A DNA stretch of 64,000 bases from Actinomycetota bacterium (GTDB lineage: Bacteria; Actinomycetota; Thermoleophilia; Gaiellales; Gaiellaceae), in contig VAWW01000055.1 of assembly GCA_005884575.1 (NCBI GenBank), positions 1 through 64,000 on the forward strand, read 5' to 3'. The notes under the pieces were generated by a model. That model did not search any database. It saw only the letters and a list, made by a program, of their open reading frames with translations, and was not told the origin of the DNA. The translations under genes and the position numbers were made by a program. Positions 1-8,537 of the stretch are shown here, one piece after another. Every line of letters begins with the position of its first letter. The first letter of the stretch is position 1.

Positions 1-2
1 TT

Positions 3-617
3 GCAGCGCTTCGCGGCCGCTGGATCTCGTGCGCGTTGTTCGCATCGGTCGCCGCGCTCGCGCGGCCGCAGGGAGCACTCGTCGTGCTTCCCGTCGCCGC
101 GGCCGTCTGGCGCGCGTGGCCGAAACTCGAGCCGCGCGCCCGCGGGCTTGCGGCAGGCGCCGTCGCTGCTCCGGTCGCCGCGCTCTTCTCGTTCCCGCTC
201 TACCTCGGCAGCGTGCTCGGCGACAGCAACGCGTGGTCGAAGGCACAGCAGGCGTGGGGCCGGTCGTTCCGGCTCGACGGGTTCGTCTCCGCGTTCGGCG
301 AGCTGCCGGCGCGCGGCGGCACCGACCACTGGCTCCTCCGCGACGCGCTGTTCTGCCTCGCCTACGTCGTCATCCTCTTCGTCGCCTACCGCGCGGGAGT
401 TCCCAGGGGATGGATTGCGGCCGGGGCGTTGATGGTGCTGCTTCCGCTCGAGACGGGCTCCTTCATCTCGGTCGCGCGCTTCGGCCTGCTGGCCCTGCCG
501 GTGTTCTGGGGATTGGCCGTCCTCGCGCGCCGCCCGGCAATGGACTGGGGCCTTCGCGTCCTCAGCGTGGCACTGCTCGTCCTGCTCACGCTGACGATGC
601 CGCTCATCTTTCCCTAG
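3..617 (+). CDS. Membrane mannosyltransferase-like protein, C-terminal part
   Basis: The gene enters from the left edge, so only its C-terminal ~204 residues are present, reading in frame from base 3 to a TAG at 615-617. The visible part is a polytopic membrane protein with at least four hydrophobic helices. The motif ARPQGALVVLPV and a later GDSNAWSKAQ..WGRSF segment resemble the luminal-loop pattern of PIG-V-like or dolichol-phosphate-mannose-dependent mannosyltransferases. Its stop overlaps the GTG of the next gene, a polyprenol-phosphate-mannose synthase that would make the expected sugar donor. Family assignment rests on these motifs and the neighbour; the catalytic N-terminus is outside the window. 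Confidence 0.6.
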   Translation, partial: AALRGRWISCALFASVAALARPQGALVVLPVAAAVWRAWPKLEPRARGLAAGAVAAPVAALFSFPLYLGSVLGDSNAWSKAQQAWGRSFRLDGFVSAFGELPARGGTDHWLLRDALFCLAYVVILFVAYRAGVPRGWIAAGALMVLLPLETGSFISVARFGLLALPVFWGLAVLARRPAMDWGLRVLSVALLVLLTLTMPLIFP

Positions 618-1330
618 TGCCGAGAGCCACCATTTGTCTCCCGACGTACAACGAGCGCGAGAATCTCGAGCCGATGCTGCGCGCGCTCGGGCATCACGAC
701 GTCCGCGTACTCGTGATCGACGACAACTCGCCGGACGGCACGGGCGAGCTCGCCGACCGGCTCGCGGCTGAGCTCGATTTCGTCGCCGTGCTGCACCGCG
801 AGCGGAAGCAGGGCCTCGGGCCCGCGTACCTCGCCGGCTTCCGGCGCGCGCTCGCCGACGGCGCGGAGCTCGTGCTCGAGATGGACTGCGACTTCTCCCA
901 CGACCCGGCCGACGTCCCGCGGTTGATCCAGGCCGTCGAGGACGGTGCCGACCTCGCCCTCGGCTCCCGCTACGTCGACGGCGGCGAGGTCGCGAACTGG
1001 GGACGCGTGCGGCGGTTCGTCTCCACGGGCGGATCGTGGTACGCGCGCCTGGTGCTCGGCGTCGGCGTGCGGGATCTGACCGGCGGCTTCAAGTGCTACC
1101 GGCAGGCGGTGCTCGAGCGGATCGACCTCGACGGGGTGCACTCGAAGGGCTACGCGTTCCAGATCGAGACGACCTATCGCACGCTGCGCGCGGGATTTCG
1201 CGTCGTCGAGGTGCCGATCCGGTTCGTCGACCGCGCCGAAGGTCATTCGAAGATGAGCCGCTCGATCGTCCTCGAGGCAGTGTGGAAGGTGCCGCTGCTC
1301 AAGGCGGCAGCGCTCGCCGGTAGGCTCTGA
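617..1330 (+). CDS. Polyprenol monophosphomannose synthase (GT2)
   Basis: This 237-residue GT2 glycosyltransferase should transfer mannose from GDP-mannose to a polyprenyl phosphate at the inner membrane face. It starts ATICLPTYNERENL, has VIDDNSPDGTG, the metal-binding EMDCDFSHDP region, GSRYVDGG and DLTGGFKCYR, all typical of DPM1/Ppm1 catalytic domains. There is no C-terminal membrane domain, so it resembles the stand-alone soluble type. The GTG at 617 is chosen because it overlaps the TAG of the preceding membrane glycosyltransferase and places the conserved first strand at the N-terminus. Translational coupling of donor synthase and user enzyme is likely. Confidence 0.87.
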   Translation: MPRATICLPTYNERENLEPMLRALGHHDVRVLVIDDNSPDGTGELADRLAAELDFVAVLHRERKQGLGPAYLAGFRRALADGAELVLEMDCDFSHDPADVPRLIQAVEDGADLALGSRYVDGGEVANWGRVRRFVSTGGSWYARLVLGVGVRDLTGGFKCYRQAVLERIDLDGVHSKGYAFQIETTYRTLRAGFRVVEVPIRFVDRAEGHSKMSRSIVLEAVWKVPLLKAAALAGRL

Positions 1331-1334
1331 GGCG

Positions 1335-1661
1335 ATGCGGGACGTGACGGACGCCGGCTTCGAGACGGACGTGCTGGCCGCCGAGCGGCCGGTCGTCGTC
1401 GACTTCTGGGCGCCGTGGTGCGGACCGTGCCGGGCGATCCACCCGATCCTCGAGCAGCTCGAGGCGCAGACCGGCGGCGAGGTGGAGTTCGCGCGCATGA
1501 ACGTCGACGAGAATCCGGAGGTCGCTGCGCGCTACGGCGTCCTCTCGCTGCCGACGGTGATCCTCTTCGCAAGCGGCGAACCGCGCGAAACGGTGATCGG
1601 CGCGCGCCCGCGCAGCCACTTCGAGCGAGCGTTCGCAGCCTGGCTCGGCGCCGCCGCGTAA
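1335..1661 (+). CDS. trxA: Thioredoxin
   Basis: A 108-residue single-domain thioredoxin, the usual length for the family. The active site WCGPC lies in VVDFWAPWCGPCR at about residues 21-33, and the cis-proline loop is seen in VLSLPTVILF. It would act as a cytoplasmic dithiol-disulfide reductant. It begins 4 bp after the mannosyl-phosphate synthase stop with an ATG, so it is probably the last gene of that short operon. No signal peptide or extra domain is visible, which argues against a secreted thiol oxidase. Confidence 0.93.
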   Translation: MRDVTDAGFETDVLAAERPVVVDFWAPWCGPCRAIHPILEQLEAQTGGEVEFARMNVDENPEVAARYGVLSLPTVILFASGEPRETVIGARPRSHFERAFAAWLGAAA

Positions 1662-1668
1662 CCGCCCC

Positions 1669-1692
1669 ACGTCGGTACCAGGTACCGATGCA
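1669..1692. repeat. GGTACC-A-GGTACC palindrome, copy 1
   Basis: The core TCGGTACCAGGTACCGA (1672-1688) is a perfect 8-bp inverted repeat around one A. It lies between the convergent trxA and thiL genes. The same core, with matching flanks (GTCGG / CCGATGCA), recurs at 18361-18378 and 35652-35676. It could form a small cruciform or be a protein-binding site; function is unknown. Confidence 0.7.
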
Positions 1693-1722
1693 GAAGTGTG
1701 CCGCAAGTGCGCCGAAAGTGTG

Positions 1723-2565
1723 TCAGGTGCGGAAGTGCTCCCAGCCGCCGAGCTCGACCGGATTGCCGTTCAGCGTGAGGACGACGCCGGTGCCTTCTTC
1801 GCAGCGGCCGATCACGGGGAACTCGAGCGGGTCAGGCGTGGCGGCCAGTAGCTCGTAGTCCTCGCCGAAGCCGAGCGAGCCGATGTCGGCCGCGAGCGGG
1901 ACGCGCTCGAGCTCGATCGCGATGCGGCACCCCGATCGCTCGGCGATCCGCGCCGCGTCGACCGCAAGGCCGTCCGAGATGTCGAGCATCGCGTGCGCGA
2001 CACCTGCGAGCCGGCGGCCCTCCTCGAGCCGCAACGGCGGTCGCAGGTGCGCCGCGACGTGCGAGCTCTCGCGCCCGTCGCGCAAAGCCGCATAGCCGGC
2101 GCCCGATCCGCCGAGCGGCCCTGTCACGACGACGAGGTCTCCCGGCCGCGCGCCTGCCCGCCCTGGCACCCGCTCGGCGCGGCCGACCGCGGTGACGCTG
2201 AGGTAGACACGGTCGGACGCCGTCGTGTCGCCGCCGATCACCGGCACGGCCGGCTCGTTCAGTCCCTCGTAGAGCTCGACGACGTCCTCCAACTCGGTCG
2301 TCCCGGGCACGCCGAGGCTCACGATCAGCCCTTCGGCCTCCGCGCCCGAGGCGGCAAGGTCGCTGAGATTCACCGCGGCCGCCTTGTAGCCGAGATCCCG
2401 CCACGAGGTCCAGTCGAGCCGGAAGTGGACGCCCTCGACGAGCGCGTCCTGTGTGACGACGAGGCCACCGTCGAGCTGCGCCGCGTCGTTCTCGATGCGT
2501 TGCGCGAGCCCGCGCCGCTCGAGCTCCCCGAGCAGGCGGAGCTCGCCCGCGTCACCGAGCTGCAT
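1723..2565 (-). CDS. thiL: Thiamine-monophosphate kinase
   Basis: This 280-residue protein phosphorylates thiamine monophosphate to thiamine pyrophosphate, the last step of the pathway. It carries the PurM/ThiL-family motifs DALVEGVHF, GGDTTAS and LDISDGLAVD. The ATG at 2565 is preferred over an in-frame codon 13 residues upstream because it puts the conserved GELRLLGEL segment at the N-terminus. It overlaps the end of thiE by 14 bp and is the last gene of the thi operon. The length is slightly below the ~300-330 common in the family. Confidence 0.9.
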   Translation of the reverse strand: MQLGDAGELRLLGELERRGLAQRIENDAAQLDGGLVVTQDALVEGVHFRLDWTSWRDLGYKAAAVNLSDLAASGAEAEGLIVSLGVPGTTELEDVVELYEGLNEPAVPVIGGDTTASDRVYLSVTAVGRAERVPGRAGARPGDLVVVTGPLGGSGAGYAALRDGRESSHVAAHLRPPLRLEEGRRLAGVAHAMLDISDGLAVDAARIAERSGCRIAIELERVPLAADIGSLGFGEDYELLAATPDPLEFPVIGRCEEGTGVVLTLNGNPVELGGWEHFRT

Positions 2566-3103
2566 CGATCGCCTCGACGAGCCGCCGCACGTCGGCCGCG
2601 GCACGGATCACGGCGACGCCCGTCGCGCCAGCGCGAATGCAGTCGGCCGCGTTCGACGCGTCGACGCCGCCGATCGCGACGACCGGCACGGAGACCGCCC
2701 GGCAGATCGCGGCAAGGCCCTCGAGCCCGATCGGCAAATCCGCGTCGGGCTTCGACGGCGTCTCCCACACGGGGCCGGCGCCGATGTACGCAGCGCCGTC
2801 CTGCTCGGCGGCGACCGCCTCCTCGACGCTCGCAGCCGACAGCCCCAGTAGCAATCCTTCCGCCCGCGCCCGCTCGGCGCCGCTGTCTTCGCGCCCGAGG
2901 TGCACGCCGTCCGCGTGCAGTTGCAGTGCCGCCTCGATGTCGTCGTTCACCACGAACAGAGACGGCAGCTCGCGGAACGGCCGTCCGCGCTCGAGGAGCT
3001 CTTCGGTCGACGCGCCTTTCACACGCAGCTGGACGACGGTCGCGCCATCCTCGACCGCGCGGCGCGCGGTCTCCACGTCGTCGACGAGGACGTGCAGCCT
3101 CAC
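2552..3103 (-). CDS. thiE: Thiamine-phosphate synthase
   Basis: ThiE joins HMP-PP and thiazole phosphate to give thiamine monophosphate. The 183-residue TIM-barrel protein shows VQLRVKG, NDDIEAAL, DGVHLGRED, the diagnostic IGAGPVWETPSK loop and AIGGVDASNA. Position four of the usual QLREK/QLRDK motif is Val here. The start is a GTG in a four-base GTGA overlap with the stop of thiM (3100-3103), giving tight coupling. It is about 20-30 residues shorter than many ThiE proteins, mainly at the N-terminus. Confidence 0.9.
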   Translation of the reverse strand: MRLHVLVDDVETARRAVEDGATVVQLRVKGASTEELLERGRPFRELPSLFVVNDDIEAALQLHADGVHLGREDSGAERARAEGLLLGLSAASVEEAVAAEQDGAAYIGAGPVWETPSKPDADLPIGLEGLAAICRAVSVPVVAIGGVDASNAADCIRAGATGVAVIRAAADVRRLVEAIDAAR

Positions 3104-3900
3104 GCTTCCTCGATCCGCACCCGTGCGTCGAGCGTCGCAGGATCGAGGTTCCAGAGGGCGTCGTAGAGCGCGACGTGGAAGGAACCGGGCCCGCGCGCAC
3201 CCTCGGCCGCATCCTCGCCCGCGACGCCGAAGGCGCCGAGCGCCTCCGCGGCCGCCTCGAGCGGCTGCTGCGGCTTCACCGCGACGAAGCATCCCGTGAG
3301 CGCACTCGACATGCAGCCGGTGCCCGTCACTGCAGCGAGCAGTCGATGGCCGTTCGTGACCCTCAGGACACGCGAGCCGTCCGAGACATGATCGACCGGG
3401 CCGGTCACGGACGCGACGAGGCCGAGATTCGTCGCAGCCGCCCGCGCGAGCTCGCCCGCCTCGCCGGCCGTCCCGATCGACTCGACGCCGCGCACCTCTG
3501 CCGCGACACCCACGAGCGTGGCCACCTCGCCCGGGTTCCCGCGGAGGACGGCGACATCGACCTCGGCCAGAATCCGCTTCGCCGTCTCGGTGCGAAAGCG
3601 GGTCGCGCCCGCGCCGACGGGGTCGAGGACGACGGGAATCCCGCGCGCGCCGGCCGCCTTCCCGGCGAGCAGCATCGCCTCGATCCAGGGCGCAGAAAGC
3701 GTGCCGATGTTGAGGACGAGAGCCGAGGCGAGCTGAACCATCTCCTCGACTTCCTCCCCCGCATGCGCCATCACTGGCAGCGCTCCGATCGCGAGCGTCG
3801 CGTTCGCCGTCTCGTTCATGACGACGTAGTTCGTGATCTGGTGGACGAGAGGCTTCCGCTGGCGGAGCTCGCCGAGCGTCCTGCCTGCAGAGACCGCCAT
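3100..3900 (-). CDS. thiM: Hydroxyethylthiazole kinase
   Basis: A 266-residue ribokinase-like enzyme that phosphorylates 4-methyl-5-(2-hydroxyethyl)thiazole, the salvage route to the thiazole half of thiamine. Recognisable segments are KPLVHQITNYVVMNETANATL at the start, LDPVGAGATRFR in the middle, and TGTGCMSSALTG, which holds the catalytic Cys and anion hole. Its ATG abuts the TAA of thiD with no gap, and its stop overlaps thiE. Its presence means the operon supports thiazole salvage; no thiazole biosynthesis genes lie in this window. Confidence 0.93.
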   Translation of the reverse strand: MAVSAGRTLGELRQRKPLVHQITNYVVMNETANATLAIGALPVMAHAGEEVEEMVQLASALVLNIGTLSAPWIEAMLLAGKAAGARGIPVVLDPVGAGATRFRTETAKRILAEVDVAVLRGNPGEVATLVGVAAEVRGVESIGTAGEAGELARAAATNLGLVASVTGPVDHVSDGSRVLRVTNGHRLLAAVTGTGCMSSALTGCFVAVKPQQPLEAAAEALGAFGVAGEDAAEGARGPGSFHVALYDALWNLDPATLDARVRIEEA

Positions 3901-4677
3901 TTACGCTCCTTTGACGTTCAGGACGTCGACGGGCCCCTCGCCAGCGCCGAGCTCGACCAGCCCGTGCGCGACCGCCGCCGAGGCGGCCGCAGTCGCCGCG
4001 CGCGCCGCGTCGAGCAGCGAGTCGCCCCGCGCCAGATGCGCGGCGAGCGTGGCGGAGTGCGTGCACCCCGCGCCGTGCGTCGCCGCGACGGCGTGTCGCT
4101 CGACCGGGATCTCGTGATGCTCGCGCCCGTCGAACAGGTGGTCGACCGCGTCGTCGCCGTGGCCGCCCGTGACGACGACGGCGGGCGCGCCGAGCGCGTT
4201 GATGACCTCGGCGAGCTCGCGCCGCGATCCCTCGCGCCCCGCGAGCGCCCGCGCCTCCATCAGGTTCGGCGTCACCACCGTCGCGAGCGGGAAGAGCCGC
4301 GTGACGAGCGTCTCGACGGCGCCGTCCTGCAGGAGCTTCGCGCCCGAACTCGCGACCATCACCGGATCGACGACGAGCGGCACGCCACGGCCCTCGAGGA
4401 AGTCCGCGACCGTCTCGATCGACGCACGCGAGAAGAGCATGCCCGTCTTCGCCGCGTCGACGCCGATGTCGGCGAACACGGCCTCGAGCTGCTCGCGGAC
4501 GAAACCCGGCGGCAGCTCGTGCACCGCCGTGACGGCGACAGTGTTCTGCGCCGTCAGCGCGACGAGCGCGCTCGTCCCGTGGCAGCCGGCGGCGGCGAAG
4601 GCCTTCAGGTCTGCCTGGATCCCGGCGCCGCCGCCCGAATCGGACGTGGCGATCGTCAGACATCTCGGAACGGCCAT
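3901..4677 (-). CDS. thiD: Hydroxymethylpyrimidine (phosphate) kinase
   Basis: This 258-residue kinase phosphorylates HMP and HMP-phosphate, supplying HMP-PP to ThiE. Motifs: IATSDSGGGAGIQADLKAF at the N-terminus, LVVDPVMVASSG, and THGAGCTHSATL with the anion-hole loop near the C-terminus. It is the first gene of thiD-thiM-thiE-thiL. The ATG is only three bases from the conserved 3' end of a TPP riboswitch, so expression should fall when thiamine pyrophosphate is abundant. Confidence 0.94.
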   Translation of the reverse strand: MAVPRCLTIATSDSGGGAGIQADLKAFAAAGCHGTSALVALTAQNTVAVTAVHELPPGFVREQLEAVFADIGVDAAKTGMLFSRASIETVADFLEGRGVPLVVDPVMVASSGAKLLQDGAVETLVTRLFPLATVVTPNLMEARALAGREGSRRELAEVINALGAPAVVVTGGHGDDAVDHLFDGREHHEIPVERHAVAATHGAGCTHSATLAAHLARGDSLLDAARAATAAASAAVAHGLVELGAGEGPVDVLNVKGA

Positions 4678-4678
4678 G

Positions 4679-4753
4679 CTCTCCCTTCGCCGGTACGAAC
4701 CGGATCAGGTTCGACGGGTGTGATCTCAGCCCCGGACGGGGGCACCCCGGTAG
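4679..4753 (-). promoter_or_regulatory. TPP riboswitch (THI element) controlling thiDMEL
   Basis: On the minus strand the order of conserved elements is GGGGTGCC (4748-4741), CTGAGA (4729-4724), GAACCTGATC (4712-4703) and the terminal GCGAAGGGAG (ending 4681), matching the THI-box consensus. A candidate -10 box TACGCT (4764-4759) would start the transcript near the aptamer's 5' end. The final GGGAG is both the 3' strand of P1 and the only Shine-Dalgarno-like sequence before the thiD ATG at 4677. Control by ribosome-site sequestration is therefore the simplest model; no terminator hairpin fits in between. Confidence 0.95.
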
Positions 4754-4789
4754 ACGAAAGCGTAGCGGCGCGGTACGTTCGAGGGAGGC

Positions 4790-5872
4790 GTGGAGCAGGC
4801 GACGGAACCGGCTGCCGGAATCTCGCTCGATGAGCTGCAGCTCGCCGCGAGGAATCACGCGATGCCGCTCGAGGTGCTGCGTCAGCCGCTGACGCCGACC
4901 GGGCTCCACTACCTGCTGATCCACTACGACATCCCGGCCGTCGACACGGCGACGTGGCGGCTCGAGCTCGGCGGGCTCGTGGAGCGGCCGCTCTCGCTCT
5001 CGCTCGAGGATCTGCGGGCACGGCCGGCCGTCGACCTCACCGTCACGATGGAGTGCGCCGGGAACGGCCGCGCGCGACTCGAGCCGCGGCCGATCGCGAT
5101 GCCGTGGCTCGGCGAGGCCGTCGGCACCGCGCGCTGGAGCGGGGTTCGGGTGCGCGAACTGCTCGACGAGGCCGGCGTCCTGCCCGACGCGGTCGAGGCG
5201 GTTTTCAGCGGCATCGACCGCGGCGTCGAAGGCGACGTCGCGCAGCAGTACGAGCGCAGTCAGCGGCTCGACGAGCCGGCCCTCGACGACGCCGTGCTCG
5301 CCCATTCGATGAACGACGCGCCGCTGCTCCCGCAGCACGGGTTCCCCCTCCGCCTCGTCGTCCCGGGCTGGTACGGGATGACGAACGTGAAGTGGCTCGA
5401 ACGGATCACGCTCGTCGACCGTCCGTTCGACGGCTACCAGCACAGCACGGGCTACCGGTTCAAGCGGCACGAGGACGATCCGGGCGTCCCGGTGACGCGC
5501 ATGCTTCCCCGCGCGCTGCTCGTGCCACCGGGCATTCCCGACTTCTACTCGCGCGAGCGAATCCTGGGTCCCGAGCCGTGTCTGCTCGAGGGGCGCGCGT
5601 GGTCGGGATACGGCGAGATCGTCCGCGTCGAGGTCAGCGCCAACGAGGGCACGACCTGGTTCGACGCCGACCTCGAGGACGACGTCGGCTCGCGCTGGGC
5701 CTGGCGCCGCTGGACAGCCGAGTGGGATCCGCTCGCGTGCGGGCGCTTCGTCCTCTGCTCCCGCGCGACCGACGCGGCCGGGAACGTCCAGCCGGTCGAA
5801 TCCGTGTGGAACGTCGGCGGCTACGCGAACAACGCGGTCCAGCGCGTCGCCGTCACGGTCGCCGCGGGCTAG
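4790..5872 (+). CDS. Sulfite oxidase-family molybdopterin oxidoreductase
   Basis: This 360-residue protein has the sulfite-oxidase fold: a Moco-binding domain (about residues 40-235) and a C-terminal Mo-co dimerisation domain (about 245-355). The molybdenum ligand Cys is in MECAGNGR (about C89), followed by a GWYGMTNVKWL segment typical of the Moco pocket. No signal peptide or heme domain is visible, so it appears cytoplasmic and the electron partner and substrate are unknown. The start is the GTG at 4790, preceded by a GGGAGG site. A moeA gene for molybdenum cofactor maturation lies at 53 kb. It is divergent from the thi operon. Confidence 0.85.
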   Translation: MEQATEPAAGISLDELQLAARNHAMPLEVLRQPLTPTGLHYLLIHYDIPAVDTATWRLELGGLVERPLSLSLEDLRARPAVDLTVTMECAGNGRARLEPRPIAMPWLGEAVGTARWSGVRVRELLDEAGVLPDAVEAVFSGIDRGVEGDVAQQYERSQRLDEPALDDAVLAHSMNDAPLLPQHGFPLRLVVPGWYGMTNVKWLERITLVDRPFDGYQHSTGYRFKRHEDDPGVPVTRMLPRALLVPPGIPDFYSRERILGPEPCLLEGRAWSGYGEIVRVEVSANEGTTWFDADLEDDVGSRWAWRRWTAEWDPLACGRFVLCSRATDAAGNVQPVESVWNVGGYANNAVQRVAVTVAAG

Positions 5873-5889
5873 ATCGGCACACTGGAGCG

Positions 5890-8127
5890 GTGACCGTCAC
5901 CGTTCCCTGGCTCGACCTCCTCGAGGGAGAGGAGCTCGCGTACACGACGCTCGAGCCGCCGCGCGCACCGCGCACCGAGCCGGTTCCGGGCGACCTCCAC
6001 CCGCGCGTTCGCGAGGCGCTCGCGGCACGCGGGATCGAGTCGCTCTTCGCGCACCAGCGGGAGGCGTGGGAGCGGGCACAGCTGGGTGGCAACCTGATCG
6101 TCACGACCGGGACGGCCAGCGGCAAGACGCTCGCCTTCAACCTCCCCGTGCTCGACGCGCTCGCGACCGAGCCGAAACGGCGCGCGCTCTACCTCTACCC
6201 GACGAAGGCGCTCGCGCAGGACCAGCTGCGCGCCCTGGGCGAGCTGAAGGTGCCGCGCATCCGCGCCGCGATCTACGACGGCGACACGCCGAGCGAGCGG
6301 CGCTGGCAGGTGCGGAAGTGGGCAAACCTGATCCTCACGAATCCGGACATGCTGCACGTCGGCGTCCTGCCGCACCACGACCGCTGGGCCGACGTCCTGC
6401 ACAACCTCGCGTACGTCGTCGTCGACGAGGCGCACGTCTATCGCGGCGTCTTCGGCTCGCACGTCGCGAACGTCCTCCGCCGGCTCCGCCGACTCGCGCG
6501 CGTGTACGGCGCGGAGCCGCAGTTCCTGCTCGCCTCGGCGACGATCGCCAATCCCGGAGAGCTGGCCGAGTCGCTGCTGGGCGCTCCCGCGACTGTGATC
6601 GGCGACGACGCGGCGCCGCGGGCGGAGCGCACGATCGCGCTGTGGAACCCGCCGCTCCTCGACGAGGAGCTCGGCCTCCGCGCCAGTCCGCTCGGCGACG
6701 CGTCGCGGCTGATGGCCGGACTCGTCACGCGCGGCCAGCGGACGATCTGCTTCGCGAAGAGCCGCAAGGCGGCCGAACTCGTGCACCGCTTCACCGTCGA
6801 GCGCGTCGACGGCGAGACGGCGAAGCGGCTCGCGCCGTACCGCGCCGGCTACACGCCGCAGCAGCGCCGCGCGATCGAGCGGCGGCTCGTCGAGGGCGAG
6901 CTACTGGGCGTCTCGGCGACGGACGCGCTCGAGCTCGGGATCGACATCGGACTGCTCGACGCGGCGATCTGCGTCGGCTTTCCCGGCACGGTCGCTTCAC
7001 TCCGCCAGCAGTGGGGACGCGCCGGCCGCCGCGGCCACGGGCTCGCCGTCCTCGTCGCCTCCGAGGACGCGCTCGACCAGTTCTTCATGCGCGAGCCGGA
7101 GGCGCTGCTCGGACGTCGAGTCGAGGCGGCGATCCTCGACCACGCGAACCCGCGCGTTCTCGACGGGCACGTCAGAGCCGCCGCCTTCGAGGCCCCGCTC
7201 GACGACGCCGACCGCAACGCACTCGGCGACGAGGCGCTCGAGCGCGCCACGCTACTCCCGGAGCTGAAACGGACGAAGGCCGGCTTCGTCTGGGCCGGCA
7301 AGGACTACCCCGCAGCGCGCACGCCGCTCCGCTCCACGGACGCAGAATCGTTCACCGTCGTCGACTCCTCGACCGGCGCGCTGCTCGGCGTCGTCGAGCG
7401 CAGCCGCGCGTACTCGACCGTCCACCAGGGCGCGATCTACCTTCACCTCGGCGAGCCGTACCTCGTCCAGGAGCTCGACCTCGTGACCCGCACCGCCTTC
7501 GTCCACCCGTTCACCGGCGACTGGTACACGCAGGCGAAGAAGGAGACGACGACGCAGATCGAGGAGACGCTGCGCGCCGAGCGCCGGCTCGGCCTCGAGC
7601 TCTCCTTCGGCCGCGTCTCCGTCACCGAGCAGGTCGTCGCGTACCAGAAGAAGGGAATCCGCGACCAGGCGGCGTTCGAGACCGTGCCGCTCGACCTGCC
7701 CGAGACGACGTTCGAGACCGAAGCCGTCTGGTACGTCCCGGAGCCCGCGCAGCTCGAGGGCCTCGAGCAGATGCCGGCGCTCCTCTCCAGCCTGCACGCG
7801 GCGGAGCACTCGATGATCGCGCTGCTGCCGCTCTGGGCGATGTGCGACCGCTGGGACATCGGCGGCCTCTCGACGAACATCCACTTCCAGACCGGCCGCC
7901 CGACGGTCTTCATCTACGACGGCCACGCGGGCGGCGTCGGAATCGCCGAGCGCGGCTTCGAGGTCTTCGAGGGCTGGGTCGCCGACACCGCGGCGCTCCT
8001 GCGCGGCTGTCCGTGCACCGACGGCTGCCCCTCCTGCGTCCAGAGCCCGAAATGCGGCAACCTGAACGAGTACCTCGACAAACGCGGCGCGCTGACCCTG
8101 CTCGAACGGATGTCGAATTCGGCCTAG
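5890..8127 (+). CDS. DEAD/DEAH-box helicase with DUF1998 zinc domain
   Basis: A 745-residue superfamily 2 helicase. Walker A is TTGTASGKT (about residues 72-80), the Walker B box is VVDEAHVYRG (about 178), and motif VI is QQWGRAGRRGHG (about 373). The C-terminal ~200 residues form a DUF1998-type domain ending in a four-cysteine cluster GCPCTDGCPSCVQSPKCGN (about 707-725) that probably binds zinc or an Fe-S cluster. This architecture matches the YprA/Hrq1-like family, associated with DNA repair. The GTG at 5890 is used because GGAG lies just upstream and the conserved VPWLDLLE start follows. The preceding gene ends 17 bp upstream. Confidence 0.88.
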   Translation: MTVTVPWLDLLEGEELAYTTLEPPRAPRTEPVPGDLHPRVREALAARGIESLFAHQREAWERAQLGGNLIVTTGTASGKTLAFNLPVLDALATEPKRRALYLYPTKALAQDQLRALGELKVPRIRAAIYDGDTPSERRWQVRKWANLILTNPDMLHVGVLPHHDRWADVLHNLAYVVVDEAHVYRGVFGSHVANVLRRLRRLARVYGAEPQFLLASATIANPGELAESLLGAPATVIGDDAAPRAERTIALWNPPLLDEELGLRASPLGDASRLMAGLVTRGQRTICFAKSRKAAELVHRFTVERVDGETAKRLAPYRAGYTPQQRRAIERRLVEGELLGVSATDALELGIDIGLLDAAICVGFPGTVASLRQQWGRAGRRGHGLAVLVASEDALDQFFMREPEALLGRRVEAAILDHANPRVLDGHVRAAAFEAPLDDADRNALGDEALERATLLPELKRTKAGFVWAGKDYPAARTPLRSTDAESFTVVDSSTGALLGVVERSRAYSTVHQGAIYLHLGEPYLVQELDLVTRTAFVHPFTGDWYTQAKKETTTQIEETLRAERRLGLELSFGRVSVTEQVVAYQKKGIRDQAAFETVPLDLPETTFETEAVWYVPEPAQLEGLEQMPALLSSLHAAEHSMIALLPLWAMCDRWDIGGLSTNIHFQTGRPTVFIYDGHAGGVGIAERGFEVFEGWVADTAALLRGCPCTDGCPSCVQSPKCGNLNEYLDKRGALTLLERMSNSA

Positions 8128-8174
8128 CCCGTTCGTCGTAGTCTCGTCATCGACCCTCTCGAAGGAGGCTCACA

Positions 8175-8537
8175 ATGGAGTACTTGCTTCTGATCCACGA
8201 CGACGAGTCGGTATACGCCACGCTGAGCGAGAACGAGCTCAGCTCGCTCGGCCAGGAGTACGGGGCATACACAGAGGCCCTGAAGACGAGCGGTGTCTAC
8301 CGCGACGGCCGGCAACTGCAGCCGAGCTCGGCCTCGACGACCGTCACGGTCCGCGACGGCGAGCAGGTCGTCACCGACGGACCGTTCGCCGAGACGAAGG
8401 AGCAGCTCGGCGGCTTCTACCTGATCGAGGTCGATTCGCTCGACGACGCAATCGAGTGGGCGGCGAAGATCCCGTCCGCACGTGGCGGCACGATCGAGGT
8501 GCGGCCGCTCGTTCCCATGCAGGTGCCGGCGCAGTAG
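8175..8537 (+). CDS. YCII/DGPF-domain protein
   Basis: A 120-residue protein of the YCII-like DGPF family. It begins MEYLLLIHDDES and contains TDGPFAETKEQLGGFYLIE, which includes the family-naming D-G-P-F motif. A strong AAGGAGG ribosome site precedes the ATG, and a TAGTCT -10-like box lies at 8139-8144. Genes of this family are usually paired with ECF42 sigma factors, and one overlaps its 3' end here. The biochemical role of DGPF proteins is not established; they may sense or process a small molecule. Confidence 0.88.
   Translation: MEYLLLIHDDESVYATLSENELSSLGQEYGAYTEALKTSGVYRDGRQLQPSSASTTVTVRDGEQVVTDGPFAETKEQLGGFYLIEVDSLDDAIEWAAKIPSARGGTIEVRPLVPMQVPAQ

Noticed and set aside
1993-4833. 946-codon plus-strand open frame antisense to the thi operon
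   Set aside because: Arg/Ala/Asp-rich composition without motifs; it mirrors the codon pattern of well-identified minus-strand thi genes in a very GC-rich sequence.
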